A DNA stretch of 64,000 bases from Paraburkholderia sejongensis (GTDB taxonomy: Bacteria > Pseudomonadota > Gammaproteobacteria > Burkholderiales > Burkholderiaceae). The DNA is taken from contig NZ_JAJITD010000021.1 in the NCBI RefSeq assembly GCF_020880815.1, forward strand, positions 62,001 through 126,000, read 5' to 3'. The notes under the pieces were generated by a model. The model saw only the letters and a list, made by a program, of their open reading frames with translations. It was not told where the DNA came from and did no database searches. The position numbers were made by a program, and so were the translations under genes. Shown in pieces: positions 1 through 11,724 of this stretch (its first letter is position 1; each line of letters starts with the position of its first letter).

Positions 1-155
1 TTCGCTCGTGATATAAGCAGTCCTACTCACATTGGAATTCTCGCGCCATACGCCCCTTATCGCGACACAGCCCCTATGGTCACCCCTATTCATGCACTAG
101 TGCCCATGGGACGACGATGGCGCTCGGGCTTACCCAATGCCCGATCGCCTCGAGC

Positions 156-1277
156 TCAAAGAGCGTAGCGCAGGATGGCCGCCGCATGCTGTCCGTCCGG
201 AATATCTGCCTGGCGAACCGCCATCACGCGTGACCCCGTCGCGAGTGCATGCGTCGCGATCGCGTCGATAACCCCATAATGATCCTTCGATGGGACATCC
301 GTGAGCATGATCTGCCCCGTCGCTTGATCGAACGTGCCTGGCACCGCTGCATCGATATCCACCAGCAGCACGTCAATCGCACCCATCGCAGCCGCGCGCG
401 CCACATCAGAAAGATCCGTGACTGCGCGACGCGCCGGCCTGAACGTTTCCAGACGCGCGCGGATAGCTTCGAGCTGGCGCTCATAAAGACGGTCCAGGAG
501 CGGTCGCACCGCAGCGCCAAGATCTATATCGGACGTTCGATCCGAATTGCCTGCAATCGGATCTGCTACGAGTGACGTCAAGCCGGAAACCGAACGGAAG
601 ATCGAGGACAGCGGGTCAGCGCTCGCAAGAAAGACCGGGATATTCGTGCCAGCCAGCAGCGCGCGAACCGCTGTATCCACTTTGCGAGCGTATTTCGTTA
701 GCAGCGTCTTTTTGCCTTCGAGACCGCGAAGCCGGCCAGCCTGCGACGGATCATTGAGGGCCTCCAGATCCACCGTGCTTGCGAAGTCCTTCGGAAGGTC
801 GGGTACCTCCACCTCGACAGGATGCCCTTCAGCAGAGACTTCAATGAGCCGCACGCTGTTTTCCGATAAGGCGAGAACCAGGGCCACGTGAGGAAAGGTG
901 ATCGCACGCAGCAAGGGCTTGAGGTGGAAGCGCCGGGACACGACGACGTGAGGCCGCAGCGCGTTGGCAAGTCGAAACGTCCGGATCTGTTCTGGAGTTA
1001 CCAGCACCGCGAGGCTGTTGGCCTGAAAGCGCCAGAAGTCATAATCTTCCGTCAGATCCTCGACGCTTTCCTTGATGGCCATCCGCCCGCTTCTCGGGAA
1101 ATTCTCGGCCTCCAGTTGCAGCAGCGCTTCTTTCAGAAGGTTACCGAGTTCGATACGGCTCGCGTCTGCACGCTGGGACAAGGGTGTAGTCGACAGGTAG
1201 ATCGAAACGCAGGCATCGGCACGGACCTGCGACAAAACATCCAACTGAGCGAGCGTAGGAATGTCGAGATGTAGCAT
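156..1277 (-). CDS. baeRF-family protein (bacterial eRF1/Pelota-like)
   Basis: A 373-residue soluble protein resembling the bacterial archaeo-eukaryotic release factor (baeRF) families, which share the eRF1 domain fold. Family recognition is from overall pattern: an N-terminal segment with SIYLSTTP, a middle segment with FPHVALVLALSENSVRLIEV, and a C-terminal Rossmann-like part with AIDVLLVDIDAAVPG. Proteins of this group are proposed to act at ribosomes or in stress, but none has a firmly assigned reaction here. The start is well supported: AAGGAGGA (1283-1290) lies 5 bases before the ATG. It is the last minus-strand gene seen after arcD and arcA, 135 bases beyond the arcA stop, so it may be co-transcribed or have its own promoter. 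Bases 1-155 beyond it show no gene. Confidence 0.7.
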   Translation of the reverse strand: MLHLDIPTLAQLDVLSQVRADACVSIYLSTTPLSQRADASRIELGNLLKEALLQLEAENFPRSGRMAIKESVEDLTEDYDFWRFQANSLAVLVTPEQIRTFRLANALRPHVVVSRRFHLKPLLRAITFPHVALVLALSENSVRLIEVSAEGHPVEVEVPDLPKDFASTVDLEALNDPSQAGRLRGLEGKKTLLTKYARKVDTAVRALLAGTNIPVFLASADPLSSIFRSVSGLTSLVADPIAGNSDRTSDIDLGAAVRPLLDRLYERQLEAIRARLETFRPARRAVTDLSDVARAAAMGAIDVLLVDIDAAVPGTFDQATGQIMLTDVPSKDHYGVIDAIATHALATGSRVMAVRQADIPDGQHAAAILRYAL

Positions 1278-1412
1278 AACTCCTCCTTTTGGCGCGACGG
1301 GATCAAGCCCTCTGGAAGTCTGATTCGGGTCGGCAGCGTCACGTGACTCATCGATCGTCGAAATGCCGGGGCGGGCATAGTCCAGGTTGAGCCGAGCACA
1401 AAGCCGGAAAGC

Positions 1413-2702
<1,290 letters not shown>

Positions 2703-2721
2703 CTACGTTCAATGGAATCCT

Positions 2722-4143
2722 TCAGAGTGCGATCCTGCCGGTCGCAAGTCCGTAAACACCGATGATCGCGCCGATCGCGGCGGCGATAAAGATAATCCAG
2801 TCCGAGCCCTTGAAGACGCTCTTGTTCTGTTCGCGCCGCGCCCACACGTAAAGTGCGGTGCCGGGCGCATACAACACCGCGGACAGCAGAATGAATTTGA
2901 GGCCGCCCGCCCAGATCATGAACACCGTATAAATTACCGCGACAGCCGCCATGATCAGATCGCGCCGGCGTTCCTCGGGGCGCACGTCGTAACTCTCGCC
3001 GCGATTCGAAATCATGAACCCGTACGCGGCCACGAACAGATACGGTATCAGCGACATCGCGCTGGTCAGATTGAGCATCAGCGCGAACGCGTCGCGCGAG
3101 AAGTACGTGCTGATGACCAGCAGCTGCACGACGATGTTGGTCAGCCACAGCGCGTTGGCCGGCACCTTGTTGGCATTTTCCTTCGCGAACACCGCCGGCA
3201 TGTCTTTGGTCTTCGCCGCGGTGAACAGCACTTCCGCGCAGATCAGCGACCACGCGAGATAGGCGCCCAGCACCGACACCAGCAGACCCACGCTGACGAA
3301 CACCGCGCCCCAGTGACCGACCACCGATTCGAGAACCGCGGCCATCGACGGCTGCCGCATCCCGGCGACGTCGGCACGCGCGAGCACCGCGTACGGGAGC
3401 ATCGTCACCAGCACCATCAGCGTCGTGACGACGATGAAGCCGAGGATCGTGGCCTGGCCGACATCGGAGCGCTCGCGCGCATAACGGGAGTAGACGCTCG
3501 CCCCTTCGATACCGATGAAGACGAACACGGTGACCAGCATCGTCGCGCGCACCTGTTCGACGATGCCGCCTTCGAGACCGCCGCCGTACAGATTGGCCTG
3601 GAACAGGTCCATCCTGAAGCCGAAGATCAGGATCACGATGAACACCACGATCGGAATGACTTTGGCGACCGTGACGATACTGTTGATGAAGGCCGCCTGT
3701 TGGACGCCCTTCAGGATCATGAAGTGGAACAGCCAGATGCCGATTGATGCGACGATGATCGCGACCAACGTGTTGCCGTCGCCGAACACCGGGAAAAACG
3801 CGCCGAGCGTCGACTTGATGAGCACCCAATAAGAGACGTTGCCGATACAGCTACCGATCCAGTAGCCGAAAGCGGAAAGAAAGCCCGGATAATCGCCGAA
3901 GCCCGCTTTCGCATACGCGAACACGCCGGCGTCCAGATCGGGTTTTCGTTCGGCCAGCGACTGGAACACCCGCGCCAGCATATACATGCCGGTACCGGCG
4001 ATCAGCCACGCAATGATGGCGCCTATGGGCCCGGTGGCATTCGCGAAGGTACGCGGCAGGGAGAAGATCCCGGCGCCGACCATGCCGCCCACCACCATCC
4101 CGGTGAGCTGCATCTTTGACATTTTCTGTTCCGAGGAGGCCAT
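2722..4143 (-). CDS. arcD: Arginine/ornithine antiporter ArcD (APC family)
   Basis: A 473-residue inner-membrane amino-acid antiporter of the APC superfamily, expected to exchange arginine for ornithine and so feed the arginine deiminase pathway. The N-terminus carries the family signature GMVVGGMVGAGIFSLPR (TM1), followed by about 12 hydrophobic segments; the family loop KPDLDAGVFAYAKAGFGDY follows TM2. The ATG is preceded by AAGGGA about 8 bases upstream. It is the promoter-proximal gene of the arcDA unit. An imperfect Anr/FNR-like site lies about 56 bases upstream (4199-4212), consistent with oxygen-responsive control of ADI genes, but that is inference. Confidence 0.92.
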   Translation of the reverse strand: MASSEQKMSKMQLTGMVVGGMVGAGIFSLPRTFANATGPIGAIIAWLIAGTGMYMLARVFQSLAERKPDLDAGVFAYAKAGFGDYPGFLSAFGYWIGSCIGNVSYWVLIKSTLGAFFPVFGDGNTLVAIIVASIGIWLFHFMILKGVQQAAFINSIVTVAKVIPIVVFIVILIFGFRMDLFQANLYGGGLEGGIVEQVRATMLVTVFVFIGIEGASVYSRYARERSDVGQATILGFIVVTTLMVLVTMLPYAVLARADVAGMRQPSMAAVLESVVGHWGAVFVSVGLLVSVLGAYLAWSLICAEVLFTAAKTKDMPAVFAKENANKVPANALWLTNIVVQLLVISTYFSRDAFALMLNLTSAMSLIPYLFVAAYGFMISNRGESYDVRPEERRRDLIMAAVAVIYTVFMIWAGGLKFILLSAVLYAPGTALYVWARREQNKSVFKGSDWIIFIAAAIGAIIGVYGLATGRIAL

Positions 4144-4198
4144 ATACGGATCCCTTTTAATTATGAATAGGCCGTTTACGTCGTTTCAAAAATTAGAA

Positions 4199-4212
4199 TT
4201 GGCGTTTATCAC
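4199..4212 (-). promoter_or_regulatory. Possible Anr/FNR box upstream of arcD
   Basis: TTGGC-N4-ATCAC resembles the Anr/FNR consensus TTGAT-N4-ATCAA with 7 of 10 specified bases. It lies about 56 bases upstream of the arcD start. ADI operons are classically Anr-dependent, so the position makes sense, but the match is weak and a chance match is quite possible. Confidence 0.3.
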
Positions 4213-5107
4213 GCGTTTGTCAAGCATTGCAGAACAACCATGTTAATTTTCGCCGCCACATCGCGAAGCGTCCGAATGGATCTCGCATTGCATTTAACCA
4301 TTCCGCACCTTTGACCGCCGCTTCCACTTATGGCAGCCCAGGGGTAACCAACCGCCGTGACGATCTCGTGATGGATTACCGGTTGAGGAGTTGGCGTTGG
4401 GCGCCCCGATTTAGTGGTCGGAGCCGGGATCAGTTGATTCTGCTACGTGCGATCGCTTCATATCGCCGATTCGCCGGTCACTTACTAAAATTGATTGCTC
4501 AGCTGCCCCGCATCGGTGTTTGAAGCATCAATGTTTACATAGGTGGCATATTTCCGCTTAACGAAGCACGCTTCTCAAAGAGGTCCTTGATAGACATCAT
4601 CACCGAGACGCCTGTCTTGTCTTTGACGGCGCGCTGGCTTCGCTTGCAATAGGGAGATCGCGCACATCTCCGTGGGTAGTCACCCTTAACCGTTCTGTGC
4701 CCGCTCCGGCTTAGCTAGCCGACCCGTTTCCTTTGCCGGTAGTTGGCGATGCACAAAAACGAAAGTGCTGCTAGCCCCCTTCAGCGGTGGGTCAACGATA
4801 ACCCCTCCTAAAATATTATCGTGGAACGCGACCGCGTAATTTGCTCCTATTGGCGAGCATCAAGGAAGGTACAGTGTCCTGACCCGCTCACGGCCCCTTC
4901 AGCACCACACCGAAGCGACATAATAGTCAGGCGTCCCAGAAGACGGAGCATTTGCCAACCGGGATTTCAGGAGAACAGCGTTTCACAACCTCCATCAGTC
5001 CAATTCCTTCGTACTCGACTCACTGCCATGTGGGTAAGTCCTGATCGATTGCAATGTCTGCATGTCGTCTAACGTCACTATATGTGTGAACCGAGGGAGG
5101 GTGGCTC
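4213..5107. other. Intergenic region without a recognisable gene
   Basis: About 900 bases of lower coding potential. Short open frames here have no ribosome-binding site of note, no recognisable domain, and are broken in all frames. No tRNA or repeat was recognised. It probably holds the arcD promoter on its left side and upstream signals for the small gene at 5108 on its right. Confidence 0.5.
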
Positions 5108-5338
5108 ATGACGACGCGGAATTTGCTGGCAAGCGGGCGACGTGAATCCATACGACAATCCGCTCATGTTCTTGCCGATAGTGGATTCTATGCCCAGTGG
5201 CAGCACATTGTAGCTGCACTGTCTACCCGCTACGGCATGATCGAGACCCGGAGGCTGTTCGTCAACCGCGCCTCTTGCAATCAGGTAAACGAGCGCTACG
5301 TCAAAGCTTGTGACAAACGCCAGAATGGCCGTGGATGA
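5108..5338 (+). CDS. Small hypothetical protein (76 aa)
   Basis: A 76-residue open frame with a good purine-rich ribosome-binding site (GAGGGAGGG about 7 bases before ATG). The product is polar and basic, with a helical look (RESIRQSAHVLADSGFYAQW; TRYGMIETRRLFVNRASC). No signal peptide, membrane segment or known domain is recognised. It stands alone between the arc genes and the RND operon. It could be a real small gene or a remnant; the ribosome-binding site is the main support. Confidence 0.4.
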   Translation: MTTRNLLASGRRESIRQSAHVLADSGFYAQWQHIVAALSTRYGMIETRRLFVNRASCNQVNERYVKACDKRQNGRG

Positions 5339-5960
5339 AGCGCTACAGCCCTATATTGAAAGGTGCCCAGTGGAATTGACAATTTTTAAAGTTCAAGGCT
5401 TCGCCGACATCGAGCGATCCCAGACACGCGGCGACTTAGTGGTCTAATGAATCCGGACACACATTTAGGCGAGAATGTTTGTTATGAAGAGGTGAACTGC
5501 ACTGGGAATCTTGGAGGCCGGTTGTACTAACTTGATGCGGGCACGTCAACGAGAGTGCTGAGTTGCCTGTAGTAGGGTGCCTCAGCGGCAGGGATATAGC
5601 CAAATGTTCCATCAGCTGACATTTGTTGTACCAGGCTACCGATTCCGGGGGTGGCGGTTCGACAGACGGTCGCTACGTTGGCGCCTGGAGAGGTGTGTCA
5701 ATCAATGGCGAGCTCGCCGGGCGTCACTCCGGCGACGGTTTTTAAACTTTGCGTTGAAATACCCTAGACAATTTAGTTATCCAATCGTTTTGTTTTGATG
5801 GTAAGTTGCCGGTAGTCTCTCAGGTAAGAAAACGTTGCTCGTGGGCTCACCGGTTCACTTAGAGTCGCATAAAATTGGCAGAAGCGCATGCGCCCAACGA
5901 AAAATGCTGAAGGGCGCGGTCTCAGATCTGTGTGGATCGGGGTAACCTGCCCCGCGATCC
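5339..5960. other. Intergenic region upstream of RND efflux operon
   Basis: About 620 bases with no convincing gene; short frames lack domains and ribosome-binding sites. AT-rich patches such as 5760-5800 could contain promoter elements for the efflux operon. No TetR- or LysR-type regulator gene is adjacent, which is unusual for an RND operon. Confidence 0.5.
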
Positions 5961-5973
5961 GGAGGAAACGCCA

Positions 5974-7086
5974 GTGTTTGCTAACCATCGAACCGGTCGA
6001 AATGTTTCTCTTCCCTTGGCATTGACGCTGGGCGCGTTGGCGGCCGCCGCGCTACTTGTGGGCTGTCGCAAGGCGGAAGAAGCGCCGGTGGCGGAAGTCC
6101 GCCCGGTACGAGTCGTCAGAATTACTGAACAAGTTGCCGGGACGGCGATCACGCTAACCGGCAACCTGCGGGCCCAGGCCGAGATCAATCAGTCGTTCCG
6201 GATCGACGGCAGGATGATCTCCCGCAGTGTCGAAGTGGGCGAGCGGGTCCACGCCGGTCAGGTGCTCGCGCGTCTCGACCGGATGAACGAGGAGAGCAGC
6301 CTGCAATCCGCGCGGGCCCAACTGGCCGGCGCACAGGCGCGTGCGCTGGAGGCGCGCACGATGTATGACCGGATGCGCGATCTGCTGGCGGAGCGTGCGG
6401 TGTCGCGTGCGTCGTTCGAGCAGGCTCAGGCGATGGCGAAAGTCACGCAGTCGCAAGTCGATTCGTCGCAATCGCTACTGAACATCGCGCAGAACCGCCT
6501 GAGTTATACCGACCTCGTTTCGGATGTCGCTGGTGTCGTGACGGCGGTCGGCGCCGAACCCGGTGAAGTCGTCCCGGCAGGCCGCATGATCGTTCAGGTC
6601 GCGCGCGAAGGGGCGGTCGATGCGGTATTCGATGTGCCATTGGCGGTCAAGGATGCCGCACCGGCGAATCCCGAAATTCTGGTTACGCTGGCAGCGAACC
6701 CCGCTCTTTCCGCTATCGGCCGGGTACGCGAAGTATCGCCGCGTGCCGACCCGGTGACCGGGACGTTCGCGGTCAGGGTTCGGCTCATCGATCCGCCGGC
6801 CAGCATGCATCTGGGCAGCACGGTCAACGGTCAGATGAAGCTCGAGCGCCCGCCGGCGATCAGTGTACCGTCGAGCGCGTTGATTCAACCGGGGGGCAAA
6901 CCCGCGGTGTGGGTGGTCGATACGAAGGCCGGCACAGTCTCAACGCGCAATGTGGAGCTGCAAGCTTATGGCGAGGACCGCGTGCAGATATCGCAAGGTC
7001 TAGTTCCTGGTGACATGGTGGTAACAGCCGGCGCGCAGACATTGCGGCCGGGACAAAAAATTCACTGGACCGAGGCACCCAGGTGA
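5974..7086 (+). CDS. RND efflux periplasmic adaptor (HlyD/AcrA family), lipoprotein
   Basis: Membrane-fusion protein linking an RND pump to an outer-membrane channel. The GTG at 5974 is preferred because GGAGGA (5961-5966) precedes it by 7 bases; an upstream in-frame GTG at 5932 has no such site. From 5974 the protein is 370 residues with a lipoprotein signal ending LLVGC (Cys31). Order of parts: barrel-sandwich half (QSFRIDGRMISRSVEVGERV, GQVLARLD), a coiled-coil hairpin (about residues 90-150), the second lipoyl half (DLVSDVAGVVTAVGAEPGEV), beta-barrel and membrane-proximal domains (VPSSALIQPGGKPAVWVV). Its stop overlaps the start of the pump gene (GTGA), indicating translational coupling. 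Confidence 0.93.
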   Translation: MFANHRTGRNVSLPLALTLGALAAAALLVGCRKAEEAPVAEVRPVRVVRITEQVAGTAITLTGNLRAQAEINQSFRIDGRMISRSVEVGERVHAGQVLARLDRMNEESSLQSARAQLAGAQARALEARTMYDRMRDLLAERAVSRASFEQAQAMAKVTQSQVDSSQSLLNIAQNRLSYTDLVSDVAGVVTAVGAEPGEVVPAGRMIVQVAREGAVDAVFDVPLAVKDAAPANPEILVTLAANPALSAIGRVREVSPRADPVTGTFAVRVRLIDPPASMHLGSTVNGQMKLERPPAISVPSSALIQPGGKPAVWVVDTKAGTVSTRNVELQAYGEDRVQISQGLVPGDMVVTAGAQTLRPGQKIHWTEAPR

Positions 7087-10000
7087 TTGGCCCGAATCTT
7101 TCAGAATGGTCGCTTTCGAAGCGCCCCCTCGTCGTGTTCCTGATGCTCGCCGCTCTGCTGGCGGGAACACTGTCGTTCTTCCGTTTGGGCCGCGCCGAAG
7201 ACCCGGTGTTTACGTTCCGCACGATGGTCGTGTCGGCCGCATGGCCCGGCGCGACGGTCGACGACACGCTTTCGCAGGTGACGGAGCGGCTCGAGCGCAC
7301 GCTGCAGGAGACGCGGCATCTCGACCGCGTGCGCAGTTATACGACTGCCGGACAGACGACGATTTTCGTCGATCTGCTCCAGTCCACGCCGCCTTCCGAA
7401 GTACAGGACATCTGGTATCAGGTGCGCAAGAACGTCAGCGACATGCAGCGCACCCTGCCGGCCGGAACGGTCGGCCCGTTTTTCAACGACGACTTCGGCG
7501 ACACGTACGGGATCATCTACGGATTCACGTCCGATGGTTTCAGCATGCGCGAATTGCGCGATCGCGTCGAAGCGATTCGCTCGCGTCTGTTGCAGGTGCC
7601 CGACGTCTCGAAGATCGAGGTGCTCGGCGCGCAGGACGAACAGATCTTCATCGAGTTTTCGACCAGCCGGCTGGCCGGCTTGCGTCTGGACTACTCGGCG
7701 ATCGTGGGCGCGTTGCGGGCGCAAAACGTCATCATGCCGACCGGCGTATTGCAAACCGGCCAGGAGCGCGTGTTCTTCAGAATTACCGGCGCCTTCGATT
7801 CGGAACGCGACATCGAGAATGTCAACCTCGTGCTGGGCGGACGCATCGTGCGTCTCGGCGATATTGCAACGGTCAGACGCGGTGTCGTCGATCCGCCGCA
7901 ACCGATGTTCCGCGTCAACGGCAAGGCGGCGATCGGCCTTGCCATTGCAATGCGCGATTCGGGCGATATTCTCGCGCTCGGCCATAACCTGAAGGCAGCG
8001 ATGGACGAAGCGAGCGCGTCTCTGCCGGTCGGCATCGAGCCGTTCCTCGTCGCCAATCAGGCCGATACCGTCGATGTCGCGATCAGCGACTTCATGGCGT
8101 CTCTGTGGCAGGCAATCATCATCATCCTGGTGTGCAGTTTCGTGAGTCTCGGCATCCGACCAGGCACGGTGGTCGCGCTGTCGATACCGCTTACGCTCGC
8201 GATCGTGTTTGCGATCATGGACATCGTGCATATCGACCTGCACCGGGTATCGTTGGGAGCGCTGATTATCGCGTTGACCCTGCTGGTCGACGACGCGATG
8301 ACGACGGTCGACGCGATGATCAACCGCCTCGCCGCCGGCGACACGAAAGACCAGGCAGCGACTTTCGCTTATCGAACGCTGGCCGCGCCGATGCTGCTCG
8401 GCACGCTGGTGTCGATATCGAGTTTCGTGCCGATCGGCTTCGCAAAGAGTTCGGCCGGCGAGTACACCTTTTCGATTTTTGCAGTGGTCGCGATTGCCTT
8501 GCTGGTGTCGTGGTTCGGCGCCGTGATCTTTTCACCGCTGGTCGGTCAGGCGATCCTGAAAGCACCGAAGCCAAGAACGCCCTCGCCGAAGCCAGGCAAG
8601 ATGGTGCGGGCGTATGGCGACTTCCTGCGCGGCGCGTTGCGACTGAAATGGATCACGATTGCCGTGACGCTGCTCGCGTTCGTGCTGTCGATCTTCCTCG
8701 TCAGATTCGTGCCGCGGCAGTTCTTCCCCGCCTCGGACCGGCCTGAGTTGACCGTCGATCTGACCTTGCGGCAGAACGCGTCGATTCATGCGACCGAGGC
8801 GCAGGTCAAGAAGATCGAAGCGCTATTGAAGAGCGATCCCGATGTCGACCATTTCAGCAGTTACCTGGGCCGCGGCGCCATACGTTTCATTCTGACGTTG
8901 AACGTGCAGTTGCCCAATCCGTTTTTTTCGCAGATCGTCGTGGTTGCCAAAGATCTGCCGGCGCGCGACCGCTTGCAGTTGAGACTGGAAAAGATTCTCG
9001 CGGAGCAGTTTCCCGACATCGTGTCACGCGTCTCTCCGCTCGAACTCGGGCCGCCGGTCGGATGGCCGCTGCAGTATCGCGTATCCGGTCCCGATCCGGC
9101 GCAGGTGCGCAAGATCGCGCTCGATCTGGCCGCGCTCGTTGGCGCGGACGAGCGCACCCGCCACGTGAACTTCGACTGGATGGAGCCGGCCCGGCAGATC
9201 CGCATTCATATCAATCAGGACGAAGCGCGCCAGCTCGGCGTCAGCACCGGGGCACTCGCGGGAATCATGAACACGATCATTACCGGTACACCGATCACGC
9301 AGGTTCGTGACGACATTTACCTGGTGAACGTGGTGGCGCGAGCATCGGATGAAAGACCGCTGACGCTGCAAACGCTGAGTACGTTGCAGGTGCCGACGCC
9401 GAGCGGCCGGATGTTGGCGCTGAGCCAGTTCGCGACCTTTACGGAGGAGCAGGAAGCGCCGCTCATCTGGCGCCGCAACCGGGTGCCAACGCTCACGGTC
9501 CGAGCCGACATGATGCACGGCGTACTGCCCGATGTCGTGGTCGCATCATTGGCGCCGAAGCTCGCCGAGTTCAATGCGGGGTTGCCGAAGGGCTACCACG
9601 TCGCGACCGGCGGCATCTCGGAGGAAAGTGCGATTTCGCAGGCGTCGGTATTTGCCGTCGTGCCGCTGATGATCGTGTTGATGCTCGCCAGCATGATGGT
9701 GCTGCTGGTCAGTTTCAAGCGCCTCGCGATGGTGGTGTCGGTGATGCCGCTCGGCCTGATCGGCGTGGTGCTCGCACTGCTGGTTTTCAACCGGCCGCTC
9801 GGTTTCGTCGCCATCCTCGGGATTCTCGCGCTGATCGGCATGATCGCGAAAAATGGACTGATCCTGATCGTGCAGATCGAGACCTATCGCAACGAAGGGA
9901 TGGGGGTGCTGGAAGCGGTCGTCGCATCGGGTACGTCGCGGATACGGCCGATGTTTCTGACTTCGATCTCGACGGTACTCGGCCTGATTCCGATCGCGCC

Positions 10001-10160
10001 CACCGTGTTCTGGGGGGCGATGGCCTTCGCGATCATGGGCGGCTTGCTGGTCGCGACCCTGCTGACACTGGTATTCCTGCCCGCTCTGTATATGGCCGTG
10101 TTCGGCGGCGAAGACAGGAAAGCGTCGCAGTCTTCGGGTCCGGCGCGCGGGACGACGTAA
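7083..10160 (+). CDS. RND efflux permease (AcrB-like, HAE/heavy family)
   Basis: Inner-membrane proton-driven export pump of 1025 residues, full length for the RND family. TM4 carries the paired acidic residues in LLVDDAMTTVD (Asp403, Asp404; compare AcrB D407/D408), and TM10 has the lysine in GMIAKNGLILIVQIE (Lys923; compare AcrB K940), so the proton relay is intact. Two large periplasmic loops follow TM1 and TM7. Start is GTG at 7083, overlapping the adaptor stop. Substrates cannot be read from sequence; drug, solvent or aromatic-acid export are all possible. It is the middle gene of a three-gene operon. Confidence 0.95.
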   Translation: MIGPNLSEWSLSKRPLVVFLMLAALLAGTLSFFRLGRAEDPVFTFRTMVVSAAWPGATVDDTLSQVTERLERTLQETRHLDRVRSYTTAGQTTIFVDLLQSTPPSEVQDIWYQVRKNVSDMQRTLPAGTVGPFFNDDFGDTYGIIYGFTSDGFSMRELRDRVEAIRSRLLQVPDVSKIEVLGAQDEQIFIEFSTSRLAGLRLDYSAIVGALRAQNVIMPTGVLQTGQERVFFRITGAFDSERDIENVNLVLGGRIVRLGDIATVRRGVVDPPQPMFRVNGKAAIGLAIAMRDSGDILALGHNLKAAMDEASASLPVGIEPFLVANQADTVDVAISDFMASLWQAIIIILVCSFVSLGIRPGTVVALSIPLTLAIVFAIMDIVHIDLHRVSLGALIIALTLLVDDAMTTVDAMINRLAAGDTKDQAATFAYRTLAAPMLLGTLVSISSFVPIGFAKSSAGEYTFSIFAVVAIALLVSWFGAVIFSPLVGQAILKAPKPRTPSPKPGKMVRAYGDFLRGALRLKWITIAVTLLAFVLSIFLVRFVPRQFFPASDRPELTVDLTLRQNASIHATEAQVKKIEALLKSDPDVDHFSSYLGRGAIRFILTLNVQLPNPFFSQIVVVAKDLPARDRLQLRLEKILAEQFPDIVSRVSPLELGPPVGWPLQYRVSGPDPAQVRKIALDLAALVGADERTRHVNFDWMEPARQIRIHINQDEARQLGVSTGALAGIMNTIITGTPITQVRDDIYLVNVVARASDERPLTLQTLSTLQVPTPSGRMLALSQFATFTEEQEAPLIWRRNRVPTLTVRADMMHGVLPDVVVASLAPKLAEFNAGLPKGYHVATGGISEESAISQASVFAVVPLMIVLMLASMMVLLVSFKRLAMVVSVMPLGLIGVVLALLVFNRPLGFVAILGILALIGMIAKNGLILIVQIETYRNEGMGVLEAVVASGTSRIRPMFLTSISTVLGLIPIAPTVFWGAMAFAIMGGLLVATLLTLVFLPALYMAVFGGEDRKASQSSGPARGTT

Positions 10161-10257
10161 GTCAGTTGCCCTGATAATGTCGAACTGGAATGTACACAGC
10201 AAACAACCACACATCCGGTGCGTACCGACCGCGGCAATCGGAGAACTGGAGTACGTG

Positions 10258-11724
10258 ATGAGAACGCTGACGCTCGCTGCGATCATTGCCGCCACGACGG
10301 TTTGCGTGGGCGGCTGCTTTACCGTCGGGCCGAACTACAGTCGCCCCGAGGTGTCGGTGCCGGCAACCTGGCGGATCGATTTGCCCCAGGCCGAAGAGGT
10401 CGCCAACACCGCATGGTGGGAGCAGTTTCAGGATCCGGTGTTGAACGCTCTGATTCAAACCGCGCTGCGTGACAATCTCGACGTCCGCATTGCGGCGGCG
10501 CGCGTCGATCAGTTCGCCGGTTTGGTGCGTGCGACCCGTTCGCAGGGTCTGCCGCAGATCGGCTATGGCGCGAATGTGAGTCGCAGTCGCACCAGCGAAG
10601 TCGGGATGCCGCCGCTTTCGCCGGCCCTCGATCCCATCTTCAATCTCTATCAGGGCACGTTGTCCGCTGCATGGCAGGTCGATCTGTTCGGCCGGGTCAG
10701 GCGTTTGACCGAAGCGGCGCAGGCGCAGGTGTTCGCGAGCGAACAGGCGCAGCGCGGCGTCGTGCTTTCGCTCGTGACTGGTGTCGCGACGAGCTATATC
10801 ACGCTGCGCGGCCTCGACAGACAACTCGAAGTCGCCCGGGCGACCGCGCGCATTTTTGCCGAAACACTGCGGATCTTCGAGTTGCGTTATCGGGATGGAC
10901 TTGTGTCCGAAACCGAACTTTCGCAGGTGCGCTCGCAGTACAAGCTTGCACTGTCGACGATTCCCGCGGTGGAACAGCAGATCGCGATAGTGGAAAACGG
11001 TATTTCAATTCTTCTCGGCCAGAATCCCGGACCGATTCCACGCGGCAAATCGATTAGCGAACTCGTGCTCCCCTCGATACCGTCGGATTTGCCCTCGACG
11101 CTGCTCGGCCGGCGTCCGGATATTCTGCAGGCGGAACAGAACCTGGTGGCCGCCAACGCGAACGTGGGCGCCGCGCGAGCGCTCTACTATCCGACTATTT
11201 CGTTGACCGGCGCGCTGGGCTCGGTGAGTACCGCGTTTGGCGATTTCCTGTCGGGGCCGGCCGCGCTGTGGTCGATTGCGGCGGGTGTGACCGGGCCGAT
11301 CTTCACCGCGGGCGCGATTGAAGGCCAGGTGCAGTCGACCGAAGCACAGAAGCGCCAGGCGGAACTCGTCTATCGGCAGACCATACTGGGTGCATTCAGC
11401 GATACCAACAACGCACTGATCGGCGCGCAGAAAACCAGCGAGCAGACTGCAAGTCAGCAGGAGCGCGTCGATGCGTTGAGAGAATATGCGCGACTTTCCA
11501 ACCTCAAATTCGAGGATGGCCTGATTGGCTATCTGGAAGTACTGGTTTCGGAAAACGATCTGTTCGCCGCGGAACTTTCGTTAGCCAGTTTGCAGGCCGC
11601 GCGCTTTAATCAGGTGATCGGCGTGTATCAGTCGGTGGGCGGCGGCTGGGTGGATATTGCCAGTTCACTATCCTCGGTGCCTCTAAGTGCAGATCGAACA
11701 ACAGGTCTGGTGCAGCCAAAGTGA
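10258..11724 (+). CDS. Outer-membrane efflux lipoprotein (NodT/OprM family)
   Basis: Third component of the tripartite pump, the outer-membrane channel. The ATG at 10258 is chosen because it is directly followed by a lipoprotein signal peptide ending VGGC (Cys20) and preceded by CTGGAG; an upstream ATG (10177) would bury the signal. The mature start has the NodT/OprM hallmark GPNYSRPEV and then WWEQFQDPVLNALI. Two OEP repeats are visible with the NLDVRIAAARVDQ and DILQAEQNLVAANANVGAAR helices. Length 488 residues is normal. It lies 97 bases after the pump gene on the same strand. Confidence 0.95.
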   Translation: MRTLTLAAIIAATTVCVGGCFTVGPNYSRPEVSVPATWRIDLPQAEEVANTAWWEQFQDPVLNALIQTALRDNLDVRIAAARVDQFAGLVRATRSQGLPQIGYGANVSRSRTSEVGMPPLSPALDPIFNLYQGTLSAAWQVDLFGRVRRLTEAAQAQVFASEQAQRGVVLSLVTGVATSYITLRGLDRQLEVARATARIFAETLRIFELRYRDGLVSETELSQVRSQYKLALSTIPAVEQQIAIVENGISILLGQNPGPIPRGKSISELVLPSIPSDLPSTLLGRRPDILQAEQNLVAANANVGAARALYYPTISLTGALGSVSTAFGDFLSGPAALWSIAAGVTGPIFTAGAIEGQVQSTEAQKRQAELVYRQTILGAFSDTNNALIGAQKTSEQTASQQERVDALREYARLSNLKFEDGLIGYLEVLVSENDLFAAELSLASLQAARFNQVIGVYQSVGGGWVDIASSLSSVPLSADRTTGLVQPK